In this document: positions 7,341-13,781 of the stretch, piece after piece
Numbering within the stretch: the first letter of the stretch is position 1
How the letters are laid out: each line of letters starts with the position of its first letter
Assembly (NCBI GenBank): GCA_937930605.1
Contig: CALHBZ010000231.1
Span: 1 to 13,781 of the forward strand
Length of the DNA: 13,781 nucleotides
Direction of reading: 5' to 3'
From: Streptococcus oralis
GTDB lineage: Bacteria; Bacillota; Bacilli; Lactobacillales; Streptococcaceae
Notes under the pieces: generated by a model
Seen by the model: only the letters and a program-made list of their open reading frames with translations
Told to the model about the DNA's origin: nothing
Database searches by the model: none
Made by a program: the position numbers and the translations under genes

Positions 7341-7394
7341 GTGAAATATGAAAATTTTATTCAAAAAATTTCACTTGTAATACTTTTCATATTT
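7341..7394. repeat. Two overlapping AT-rich inverted repeats upstream of the FNT gene
   Basis: GTGAAAT (7341-7347) is repeated inverted as ATTTCAC (7368-7374). AAATATGAAAA (7344-7354) is repeated inverted as TTTTCATATTT (7384-7394), an exact 11-bp match across a 29-base spacer. The two share an arm and lie between the srtA terminator and the FNT promoter. They may be operators, or chance in AT-rich DNA. Confidence 0.4.
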
Positions 7395-7428
7395 TTCTTT
7401 AAAAGTTTTTTTAGTTCTCTTTGTTCAC

Positions 7429-7460
7429 ACAAAAACCAGCGATTTTCTTCTTCACTGGTT
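7429..7460 (-). terminator. Terminator of the gyrA-srtA operon
   Basis: On the minus strand AACCAGTGA and TCGCTGGTT pair over 9 bp (one G-U) around a 9-base loop (7434-7460), followed by TTTTTGTG with part of the T-tract shared with the stem end. It begins about ten bases after the srtA stop. Confidence 0.8.
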
Positions 7461-7470
7461 CTTTTATTTG

Positions 7471-8217
7471 TTAATAACGCTGTTTATATGGTTTATTAAA
7501 GGCACTAAGGACATCATCAGATGTTTCTGAATATGCTTTAACTTCTTTAAAATCACCTTTAACAATAATTCGCTCTGTCGCATCATAGTCGACACAGGTT
7601 ACCAATGTGATTTCTTTGATACCATCACGGTCTTCAATTTCGTCTACGCGATCAGGCGTCACGTGCTTCACCTCACGAATCTCATAGGTGTATACTTTAT
7701 CTTTATCAGTCAGATAAATTTTCATCCCCGCTTTGGCATTGACTAAAGGTGAAAAGAGCATTTGGCTTGCATTTTCAGCAGTAAAGATATGGTGGCTGGC
7801 TAGTGAATAGTTGCCTTCCCCCATTTTCTGATTTGCTTTCATGGTCCCTGCCCCGTAGAACAAGTTTACATTATCTAAACCTTTAAAAATAGGCAGGTTG
7901 ATCTCTACTTCAGGAATGGCAATCCCTCCTATGACTGGAAGTTGTTGAGCATCCCACTGGGCAGCTAACACCGCTTCTGATGAGATTGATTTGACAGAAT
8001 CAAAATCGAAATTTCCTTCTGCCTCTTTATTCTCTTCAATCTTTTCCTTAGTCACCTGACTGACTTGATATTTATTGGTATTCCAAACCATAAACATGTT
8101 TCGGATCTTTGAATTAAAAATCAAGACCAAAGACAAGAGGATGAGAAAGACTGCTAGGATATTGGTCAGCAGGTTTCTGCGTTTCTTTTTTTTCTTTTTA
8201 TTATCTTTTTCAGACAT
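7471..8217 (-). CDS. srtA: Class A sortase
   Basis: Sortase A cleaves LPXTG-type surface proteins between Thr and Gly and joins them to the peptidoglycan cross-bridge on the outer face of the membrane. The 248-residue protein has a very basic N-terminus (KKKKKKRR, 7-14), one transmembrane anchor (about 15-36), a linker and the sortase beta-barrel. The catalytic residues are visible as H142 in LASHHIF, C208 in TLVTCVDYD and R216 in ATERIIV. Their positions match class A numbering in Streptococcus pyogenes as I recall it. The start codon overlaps the gyrA stop by one base (TAATG), so translation is probably coupled to gyrA; the local Shine-Dalgarno is weak. No LPXTG substrate lies in the window, which fits a housekeeping sortase rather than a pilus-specific one. 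The gene ends before a strong terminator. Confidence 0.95.
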   Translation of the reverse strand: MSEKDNKKKKKKRRNLLTNILAVFLILLSLVLIFNSKIRNMFMVWNTNKYQVSQVTKEKIEENKEAEGNFDFDSVKSISSEAVLAAQWDAQQLPVIGGIAIPEVEINLPIFKGLDNVNLFYGAGTMKANQKMGEGNYSLASHHIFTAENASQMLFSPLVNAKAGMKIYLTDKDKVYTYEIREVKHVTPDRVDEIEDRDGIKEITLVTCVDYDATERIIVKGDFKEVKAYSETSDDVLSAFNKPYKQRY

Positions 8218-10685
8218 TATACTTCACTCTCTGTTTCAATTTCAGTCCCAACTTCTTCTTTTTCTGCTGCGGCAACCGTTGTAAAGGTCACAATCTTGGC
8301 ATCTTGGTCTAGACGCATCACCTTAACTCCCATCGTTGAGCGTCCTGTTTGTGAAATATTGGCAACGTTTGTTCGAATCATGACCCCTGTATCCGTGATA
8401 ATCATCAGATCTTCATCACCTTTAACAGTGAGGAGGCCTGCAAGGGGACCATTCTTCTCAGCAACATTGGCTGTCTTCATTCCTTTACCACCACGGCCTT
8501 TAGTTGGATATTCAGTAGCAAGAGTACGTTTACCATAACCTTTTTCAGTGATGATAAGGACCTCATCCTGGTCAGTAATAACACTTGCGCCAACTACTGT
8601 ATCACCTTCACGAAGATTGACTCCTCGGACACCTGTCGCGATACGGCTCATGCCACGAACAGCTGACTGATTAAAGCGAACAGCATAACCAAACTTGGTA
8701 CCAATGATAATATCTGTATCTTCTTCTGTCAGCAAGACATTGATCAACTCATCCTCATCCTTGAGATTCAAGGCCTTAAGTCCATTCTGACGAATGTTAG
8801 CAAATTCCTTGACGCTGGTTCTCTTCACGATACCGTGACGAGTTGTAAAAAAGAGATAAGCATCATCACTACGTTCAGACTCAACGTTGATGATGGTCTG
8901 AATGCTTTCGCCTTCGTCTAACTTCAAAAGATTGACAACTGGCAAGCCCTTGGCTGTACGGCCATACTCTGGGATTTCATAACCTTTAAGGCGATAGACA
9001 CGTCCTTTATTAGTAAAGAAGAGCAGGTGATCATGAGTGCTGGTTGAAACCAACTCCCGTACAAAGTCATCATCCTTAACTCCAGTACCTTGGACTCCAC
9101 GACCACCACGCTTTTGGGCAGTGAACTCACCTTGGTCCAGACGTTTAATGTAGCCCTTGTTAGAAAGGGTAATCAAGACATCCGTCTCCTCAATCAAATC
9201 TTCATCTTCAAGAGTTAAGACTTCTCCGACCATCAACTCCGTACGACGTTTGTCACCAAACTTGCGTTTGACTTCGTCCAATTCCTCTTTGATGATTTGG
9301 ACCACACGCTCAGGTTTGGCAAGAATATCGGCCAAATCTGCAATCAAGGCAATCAATTCATCATACTCAGACTGAATCTTATCACGTTCCAATCCTGTCA
9401 AACGACGAAGACGCATATCAAGGATAGCTTGACTTTGACGTTCAGAAAGCTTGAACTTACTCATCAACTCAGCTTGCGCTTCCGCATCCGTTTCACTGGC
9501 ACGAATGATACGAATCACTTCGTCGATATGGTCAAGTGCAATTAGAAGACCTTCTAAGATGTGAGCACGCGCTTCTGCTTTTTCCTTGTCAAAACGTGTA
9601 CGACGAACAACTACTTCTTTTTGGTGCTCAATATAAGCATCCAGAATTTGACGAAGAGACAAGATCTTTGGTACGCCATTCTGAATCGCCAACATGTTGA
9701 AACCAAAATTGGTTTGCATCTGGGTCATCTTGAAGAGATTGTTAAGGATAACATTTGCGGAGGCATCGCGTTTGACTTCGATAACGAAACGAACCCCTTC
9801 TCGATTGGATTCATCACGTACTGCCGTAATGCCCTCAATCCGTTTTTCCTGAACCAAGCGAACAATATGCTCATGCACCTTGGTTTTATTAACCATGTAA
9901 GGAAATTCCGTTACAACGATACGCTCACGACCTGTCTTAGTAGTTTCAATCTCTGTACGAGAACGAAGAACAATCGAACCTTTACCAGTCTCGTAGGCCT
10001 TATGAATACCTGATTTCCCCATAACAAGGGCACCAGTTGGAAAGTCTGGACCAAGCAAGACTTCCATCAAGTCCTTAGTAGTCACATCTGGATTGTCCAT
10101 GACCAGCTTCACGGCATCAATGGTTTCACCAAGGTTGTGAGGAGGAATGTTGGTAGCCATCCCTACGGCAATCCCAGTTGCCCCGTTGACCAAAAGGTTT
10201 GGAAAACGAGCTGGCAAAACCAAGGGTTCACGTTCATTGGCATCGTAGTTGTCTACAAAATCAACTGTATTTTTATTGATATCACGAAGCATTTCAAGAG
10301 CAATCTTGCTCATACGTGCCTCAGTGTAACGTTGCGCGGCAGCACCGTCCCCATCCATGGAACCAAAGTTTCCATGCCCATCAACGAGCATGTAACGGTA
10401 ACTCCACCACTGGGCCATGCGGACCATAGCTTCATAAATAGAGGAATCTCCGTGTGGGTGATATTTACCCATAACATCACCTGTGATACGGGCTGACTTT
10501 TTATGGGGTTTATCTGGAGTGACCCCCAATTCATTCATTCCGTAAAGAATACGACGGTGAACTGGTTTTAAGCCATCTCGAACATCAGGAAGAGCACGCG
10601 CTACGATAACACTCATGGCGTAGTCGATAAAGCTAGTCTTCATCTCCTTTGTCAGATTGACATTCACTAAATTTCTATCCTGCAT
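8217..10685 (-). CDS. gyrA: DNA gyrase subunit A
   Basis: GyrA is the breaking and rejoining subunit of DNA gyrase (A2B2), which introduces negative supercoils. The product has 822 residues, the length I recall for pneumococcus. The DNA-cleaving tyrosine is Y120 in [11 protein letters not shown]. The quinolone-resistance region reads [16 protein letters not shown] with S81 and E85, the drug-sensitive residues. The C-terminal pinwheel has the GyrA box QKRGGRG at 524-530. Two positions stand out: Gly at 114 ([10 protein letters not shown]), a residue associated with mitis-group streptococci other than typical pneumococcus, and Leu at 211 where the conserved LPGPDFPTG motif has Pro. The start at 10685 is supported by GAGG at 10695-10698 and the family N-terminus; an ATG four bases upstream is out of frame and stops at once. 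srtA follows with a one-base overlap. Confidence 0.98.
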   Translation of the reverse strand: MQDRNLVNVNLTKEMKTSFIDYAMSVIVARALPDVRDGLKPVHRRILYGMNELGVTPDKPHKKSARITGDVMGKYHPHGDSSIYEAMVRMAQWWSYRYMLVDGHGNFGSMDGDGAAAQRYTEARMSKIALEMLRDINKNTVDFVDNYDANEREPLVLPARFPNLLVNGATGIAVGMATNIPPHNLGETIDAVKLVMDNPDVTTKDLMEVLLGPDFPTGALVMGKSGIHKAYETGKGSIVLRSRTEIETTKTGRERIVVTEFPYMVNKTKVHEHIVRLVQEKRIEGITAVRDESNREGVRFVIEVKRDASANVILNNLFKMTQMQTNFGFNMLAIQNGVPKILSLRQILDAYIEHQKEVVVRRTRFDKEKAEARAHILEGLLIALDHIDEVIRIIRASETDAEAQAELMSKFKLSERQSQAILDMRLRRLTGLERDKIQSEYDELIALIADLADILAKPERVVQIIKEELDEVKRKFGDKRRTELMVGEVLTLEDEDLIEETDVLITLSNKGYIKRLDQGEFTAQKRGGRGVQGTGVKDDDFVRELVSTSTHDHLLFFTNKGRVYRLKGYEIPEYGRTAKGLPVVNLLKLDEGESIQTIINVESERSDDAYLFFTTRHGIVKRTSVKEFANIRQNGLKALNLKDEDELINVLLTEEDTDIIIGTKFGYAVRFNQSAVRGMSRIATGVRGVNLREGDTVVGASVITDQDEVLIITEKGYGKRTLATEYPTKGRGGKGMKTANVAEKNGPLAGLLTVKGDEDLMIITDTGVMIRTNVANISQTGRSTMGVKVMRLDQDAKIVTFTTVAAAEKEEVGTEIETESEV

Positions 10686-10722
10686 TCATAAATGCCTCAT
10701 TTCACTATTAGTAACTAGATAT

Positions 10723-10751
10723 ATTATACCATAAAATGTCCTTTATTTCAG
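10723..10751 (-). promoter_or_regulatory. Promoter of gyrA-srtA
   Basis: On the minus strand CTGAAA (10746-10751) is separated by 17 bases from TATAAT (10723-10728), and TGG precedes the hexamer as an extended -10. It diverges from the ldh promoter, with about 50 bases between the two -35 boxes. Confidence 0.7.
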
Positions 10752-10764
10752 TCTTTGGAAATCA

Positions 10765-10778
10765 CTAAAACGTTTACA
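10765..10778. promoter_or_regulatory. Candidate cre site between gyrA and ldh
   Basis: CTAAAACGTTTACA reads TGTAAACGTTTTAG on the other strand and matches the cre consensus TGWAANCGNTNWCA at 12 of 14 positions. It is centred about 64 bases before the predicted ldh start, upstream of the -35. CcpA activates ldh from such a position in related lactic acid bacteria, so activation of ldh is the likeliest role. It is also 13 bases from the gyrA -35 box. Confidence 0.6.
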
Positions 10779-10800
10779 TCAAGAACAAGAGGGCATATTC

Positions 10801-10829
10801 GTGACAAAGTTTTTTAAAAGTGATAGAAT
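10801..10829 (+). promoter_or_regulatory. Promoter of ldh
   Basis: GTGACA (10801-10806, five of six bases of TTGACA) and TAGAAT (10824-10829) are spaced by 17 bases, with TGA before the -10. Transcription should start near 10836. Confidence 0.8.
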
Positions 10830-10839
10830 GAAAGTGTCT

Positions 10840-10850
10840 GGGGATTCCCC
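10840..10850 (+). promoter_or_regulatory. Small G-C hairpin near the 5' end of the ldh mRNA
   Basis: GGGG-ATT-CCCC forms a 4-bp all-GC stem a few bases after the predicted transcription start and 12 bases before the AAGGAG ribosome-binding site. A hairpin here could protect the mRNA 5' end. It is not a terminator, since A residues rather than T follow. Confidence 0.35.
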
Positions 10851-10875
10851 TAAAAAAAATGAAGGAGATGTTTAG

Positions 10876-11865
<990 letters not shown>

Positions 11866-11872
11866 TCCATAT

Positions 11873-11908
11873 AAAAACAGTTCCTTATAGTCAGAAGGGA
11901 CTGTTTTT
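11873..11908 (+). terminator. Terminator of ldh, possibly bidirectional
   Basis: AAAAACAGTTCC and GGGACTGTTTTT form a 12-bp stem (one G-U) around a 12-base loop. T-tracts flank the hairpin on both strands, so it could also stop transcripts arriving from the convergent gene to the right. Confidence 0.9.
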
Positions 11909-11911
11909 GTA

Positions 11912-11932
11912 TTATCTAACTCTTATCTAACT
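11912..11932. repeat. Short tandem repeat after ldh
   Basis: TTATCTAACT occurs twice at an 11-base period. It lies in the 11909-12034 intergenic stretch, where nothing else with a clear function was seen. A 27-codon minus-strand reading frame there has no ribosome-binding site and no recognisable content. Confidence 0.4.
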
Positions 11933-12034
11933 ATCGAGCAAATTGACAAAAAAACTAATGAGTCTCTGTATGTATCCATGTACCCTTTGTATTCACATAG
12001 CTCCATCACAAATTGCCTCACGTTCAATCAATAC

Positions 12035-12057
12035 AAAAAACAGCAAATTGATTTGCT
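12035..12057 (-). terminator. Terminator of the nucleotidyltransferase-fold gene
   Basis: On the minus strand AGCAAA-TCAA-TTTGCT forms a 6-bp stem (12042-12057) followed by GTTTTTTG. It starts ten bases after the stop codon. Confidence 0.7.
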
Positions 12058-12067
12058 TCACTGTTTT

Positions 12068-12571
12068 CTACATATGATTTTGCAAATGTCTTTCCAGCCA
12101 CTCGATTTTTTTAAAATCCTTATTGTTATTGTGTTTATTTCGATAGGAATCTTGGGAAGAAGCCTTGTAAATACTTAAATACTGTTCTAGGTTTGGAACG
12201 CGAAAAGTGATGTTTTCGTGATGAATCAGCTCTATATCTGATTCCGAAACTCCTGCAAAATCAGGTAAAGAATCGATACTTCCGAATTCAACGCTCAGAC
12301 CATCCTTTTGGAATTCATGCTCATGAATATCTATTAAGGCGTAACCTAAGCGTTTCATCACTTTCATTATCTTATCCCAATCATAAATTCTAAGATGATC
12401 AGGTGCTTCCCAACCTCTAGGGTCACCAGGCACATGAATGTCAATGTCTGACGGCCCCCATTCTTCATTTGAACGGTATTCAAACCCCAAAGAGCCCATG
12501 AGAGTCGGAGTGATCCCGACTTGGTTTAAATAAGAACAAATTGTTCGAAATTCATCAAATAGAGAATTCAT
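12068..12571 (-). CDS. Orphan nucleotidyltransferase-fold protein
   Basis: This 167-residue cytoplasmic protein has the hallmarks of the polymerase-beta nucleotidyltransferase fold: GS at 26-27 (TLMGSLGFE), then GPSDIDIHV with the metal-binding pair D42 and D44, and a possible third carboxylate at E95 (GLSVEFGS). A striking conserved-looking stretch follows the DxD pair, HVPGDPRGWEAPDHLRIYDW (46-65). I recall similar streptococcal proteins annotated only as hypothetical, some wrongly as phosphoribosylanthranilate isomerase, to which the sequence bears no resemblance. The substrate is unknown; small NTases may modify antibiotics, nucleotides, tRNA or proteins. The ATG is preceded by GGGGGAGGA with only one base of spacing, unusually short; no better in-frame start exists before M25. 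It is probably transcribed with the lipid kinase 63 bases upstream, since no terminator or promoter was seen between them. Confidence 0.75.
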   Translation of the reverse strand: MNSLFDEFRTICSYLNQVGITPTLMGSLGFEYRSNEEWGPSDIDIHVPGDPRGWEAPDHLRIYDWDKIMKVMKRLGYALIDIHEHEFQKDGLSVEFGSIDSLPDFAGVSESDIELIHHENITFRVPNLEQYLSIYKASSQDSYRNKHNNNKDFKKIEWLERHLQNHM

Positions 12572-12634
12572 TCCTCCCCCAATCGTTGATATAAAACTCG
12601 ATTTCGCAGTGAAGGATAAACTAATTTTTACCTT

Positions 12635-13516
12635 CTACTCTTTCGGTTTTGAAAATACTTCTACTCGCTGAGCTAGGACTTTGATTTCTACAGGTAAGTT
12701 ATCGGATTTATCGCCGTCAACATCTGACTCCAATTCACTATCTGAAGAGATCTTAATATTACGCGCTCTGATATACTCAATATTATCATTGCCGACAACA
12801 TCTCCTTTTAGTAAATCTGGAATGACGGATAATTTTGAGAATATAGAAGCATCTTTCAGAATCAAAATATTGGCATAGCCGTCCTTGTTTTCTTCAAAGA
12901 TTTTCTTATCAGCGAAGTAATTTGTCAAAAGAACCAAAACATGACTAGCTTCACCAACATAATTTCCATTTTCTGTCTCAATCTTAATGTTAAAGACCTG
13001 ATCCGTCATGACAGACTTCATGGTATTAACAGCATAGGCTAAAATACCGAATTTTGTCTTGTCCTCGATTTCAACATTGTGAATCGCCTCAGGAAGTGAA
13101 CCGATACTAAAGATATAACCAAAATAGTTATCATTCGCTTTACCGATATCAATCTTATTAGTTAAGTTAAAATCGAGTTCATCTATCGCGCCATCGATGT
13201 CTTGATTGATTTCCAAAAGCTTCGTAATGAGGTTGCCTGTACCGCCTGGGATAATACCCAACTTAGGAATGTAGTCTCTCTCAGCAATACCCGAAATCAC
13301 TTCATTGACAGTCCCATCTCCACCGAACACAAGCACTGCATCGTACTGCTCACGAGAAGCTTCTTCAGCAAAATGTGTTGCATCTAAGGCTTTTTCAGTA
13401 ATTTTGGTTTCCACGTGCTCAAAATAATATTTGGCTTTATTCTCCAGCTTGACCTTATAATCCAAAGCCTTTTCCCCACCAGAGGTCGGGTTGATAATCA
13501 CCATTGCTTTTTTCAT
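12635..13516 (-). CDS. Diacylglycerol-kinase-type lipid kinase (DagK/YegS/BmrU family)
   Basis: Members of this family phosphorylate diacylglycerol or related lipids at the membrane, recycling diacylglycerol into phosphatidic acid. With the start at 13516 the product has 293 residues, the usual length. NPTSG is at 9-13, the nucleotide-binding GGDGTVNEV at 65-73 and IIPGGTGNLI at 88-97; the C-terminal DSELESDVDGD matches the conserved Asp/Gly-rich motif near the end of this family. The reading frame stays open to an ATG at 13630, but I choose 13516. AAGGAG lies at 13525-13530 with eight bases of spacing, the family N-terminus MKKAMVIINPTSGG begins there, and the extra 38 residues are unrelated and cross the promoter. 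The true lipid substrate cannot be read from the sequence. The nucleotidyltransferase-fold gene follows downstream. Confidence 0.88.
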   Translation of the reverse strand: MKKAMVIINPTSGGEKALDYKVKLENKAKYYFEHVETKITEKALDATHFAEEASREQYDAVLVFGGDGTVNEVISGIAERDYIPKLGIIPGGTGNLITKLLEINQDIDGAIDELDFNLTNKIDIGKANDNYFGYIFSIGSLPEAIHNVEIEDKTKFGILAYAVNTMKSVMTDQVFNIKIETENGNYVGEASHVLVLLTNYFADKKIFEENKDGYANILILKDASIFSKLSVIPDLLKGDVVGNDNIEYIRARNIKISSDSELESDVDGDKSDNLPVEIKVLAQRVEVFSKPKE

Positions 13517-13583
13517 TAATAATACTCCTTTATTTTTAAATAGAAATGTTAGTGTAACTACATCAGTCATTACATATAATGCT

Positions 13584-13589
13584 ATTATA
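13584..13589 (-). promoter_or_regulatory. Candidate -10 box of the lipid kinase gene
   Basis: The minus strand reads TATAAT within an AT-rich block (CATTATATAATAGC). The 17-base position upstream reads TTCCCT, so there is no convincing -35 and no TGn extension. The leader to the ATG at 13516 would be about 60 bases. Confidence 0.4.
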
Positions 13590-13680
13590 TAATGAAATCT
13601 CAGAAAAGGGAACTTTGACGTACTGGGCATTGATGTATAATAGCTAGTTTAAAATTCAGATTATCAAAAGCAAGTCACTT

Positions 13681-13781
13681 CTATTTAACTACCTCGCCAT
13701 ACTCTTTTATTTTATCAGCATATTCGGTCAAAAGATTCTTTGAATAAATTTTTTCATTACTTGAATTTCTAACTTCTTTCC
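13681..13781 (-). CDS. C-terminal end of an unidentified gene
   Basis: The minus strand is open from the window edge to a TAG at 13681-13683 and gives 32 residues ending in LLTEYADKIKEYGEVVK. The piece is charged and probably helical. It is too short to assign a function. No clear terminator follows before the lipid kinase promoter about 90 bases downstream. Confidence 0.45.
   Translation of the reverse strand, partial: KEVRNSSNEKIYSKNLLTEYADKIKEYGEVVK

Noticed and set aside
7341..7374. Rex operator made of GTGAAAT and ATTTCAC
   Set aside because: The half-sites resemble Rex half-sites, but they are 20 bases apart rather than about 4, so the standard site TTGTGAA-N4-TTCACAA is not formed.
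9561..10013. 150-codon plus-strand reading frame inside gyrA
   Set aside because: A shadow of the highly conserved gyrA coding sequence on the other strand, with no independent support.
11935..12020. 27-codon minus-strand reading frame in the ldh-nucleotidyltransferase gap
   Set aside because: No ribosome-binding site, no recognisable content and no promoter seen; length is within chance for this composition.
12572..12634. Promoter or terminator between the lipid kinase and the nucleotidyltransferase-fold gene
   Set aside because: The best -10-like string (TATATC) has no TGn or -35, and no hairpin with a T-tract was found, so co-transcription is the simpler reading.
13517..13630. 38-residue N-terminal extension of the lipid kinase
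   Set aside because: A strong ribosome-binding site and the conserved family N-terminus sit at 13516; the extension crosses the likely -10 box and has no counterpart in the family.
13615..13641. Plus-strand promoter TTGACG ... TATAAT
   Set aside because: The spacer is only 15 bases and the promoter would point into the 3' end of the opposing gene, with no plus-strand gene downstream. Probably chance in AT-rich DNA.

Overview
The window reads as a low-GC Firmicute chromosome of the Streptococcus mitis/pneumoniae group. The evidence is the close agreement, from memory, of the encoded GyrA, exonuclease VII, uridine kinase and L-lactate dehydrogenase with their pneumococcal counterparts, the gyrA-sortase A gene pair, and extended -10 promoters (TGn followed by a TATAAT-like hexamer). 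GyrA carries Gly at position 114 rather than the usual pneumococcal Ser, which points to a mitis/oralis-like relative or a recombinant. No search was run, so the species is not fixed.

Layout. All genes lie on the minus strand except ldh. From left to right: xseA (3' end cut by the window edge); udk with its own terminator; truB; a decayed alpha/beta-hydrolase fragment; a GNAT acetyltransferase; a coiled-coil DUF2130 protein; an O-acetylhomoserine sulfhydrylase; a formate/nitrite-family channel; srtA; gyrA; then ldh on the plus strand; an orphan nucleotidyltransferase-fold protein; a diacylglycerol-kinase-type lipid kinase; and the last 32 codons of an unidentified gene.

Transcription units inferred from spacing, promoters and hairpins (minus strand unless stated): (1) DUF2130 - GNAT - hydrolase remnant - truB, from a promoter near 4979, possibly reading on into udk, which also has its own promoter and ends at the hairpin at 1401-1426; (2) xseA from its own promoter, continuing out of the window; (3) the sulfhydrylase alone, between promoter 6356-6385 and terminator 4998-5029; (4) the FNT channel alone, ending at 6441-6467; (5) gyrA-srtA, overlapping by one base and ending at 7429-7460; (6) ldh alone on the plus strand, diverging from gyrA; (7) lipid kinase followed by the nucleotidyltransferase-fold gene, ending at 12035-12057 and converging on ldh.

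Functionally this is mostly core housekeeping: DNA topology and repair (gyrA, xseA), pyrimidine salvage (udk), tRNA modification (truB), sulfur amino-acid synthesis, homolactic fermentation (ldh), mixed-acid end-product transport (FNT) and cell-wall anchoring of surface proteins (srtA). No gap without a gene exceeds about 200 bases. No rRNA, tRNA, IS element, CRISPR array, BOX or RUP repeat was recognised. No convincing new multi-gene system is visible. The observations most worth a second look are the internally deleted hydrolase remnant before truB, the nested dyads and cre-like site upstream of the FNT gene, the gyrA/ldh divergent control region, an unusual Pro-to-Leu change in GyrA, and two poorly characterised proteins (DUF2130 and the nucleotidyltransferase fold).
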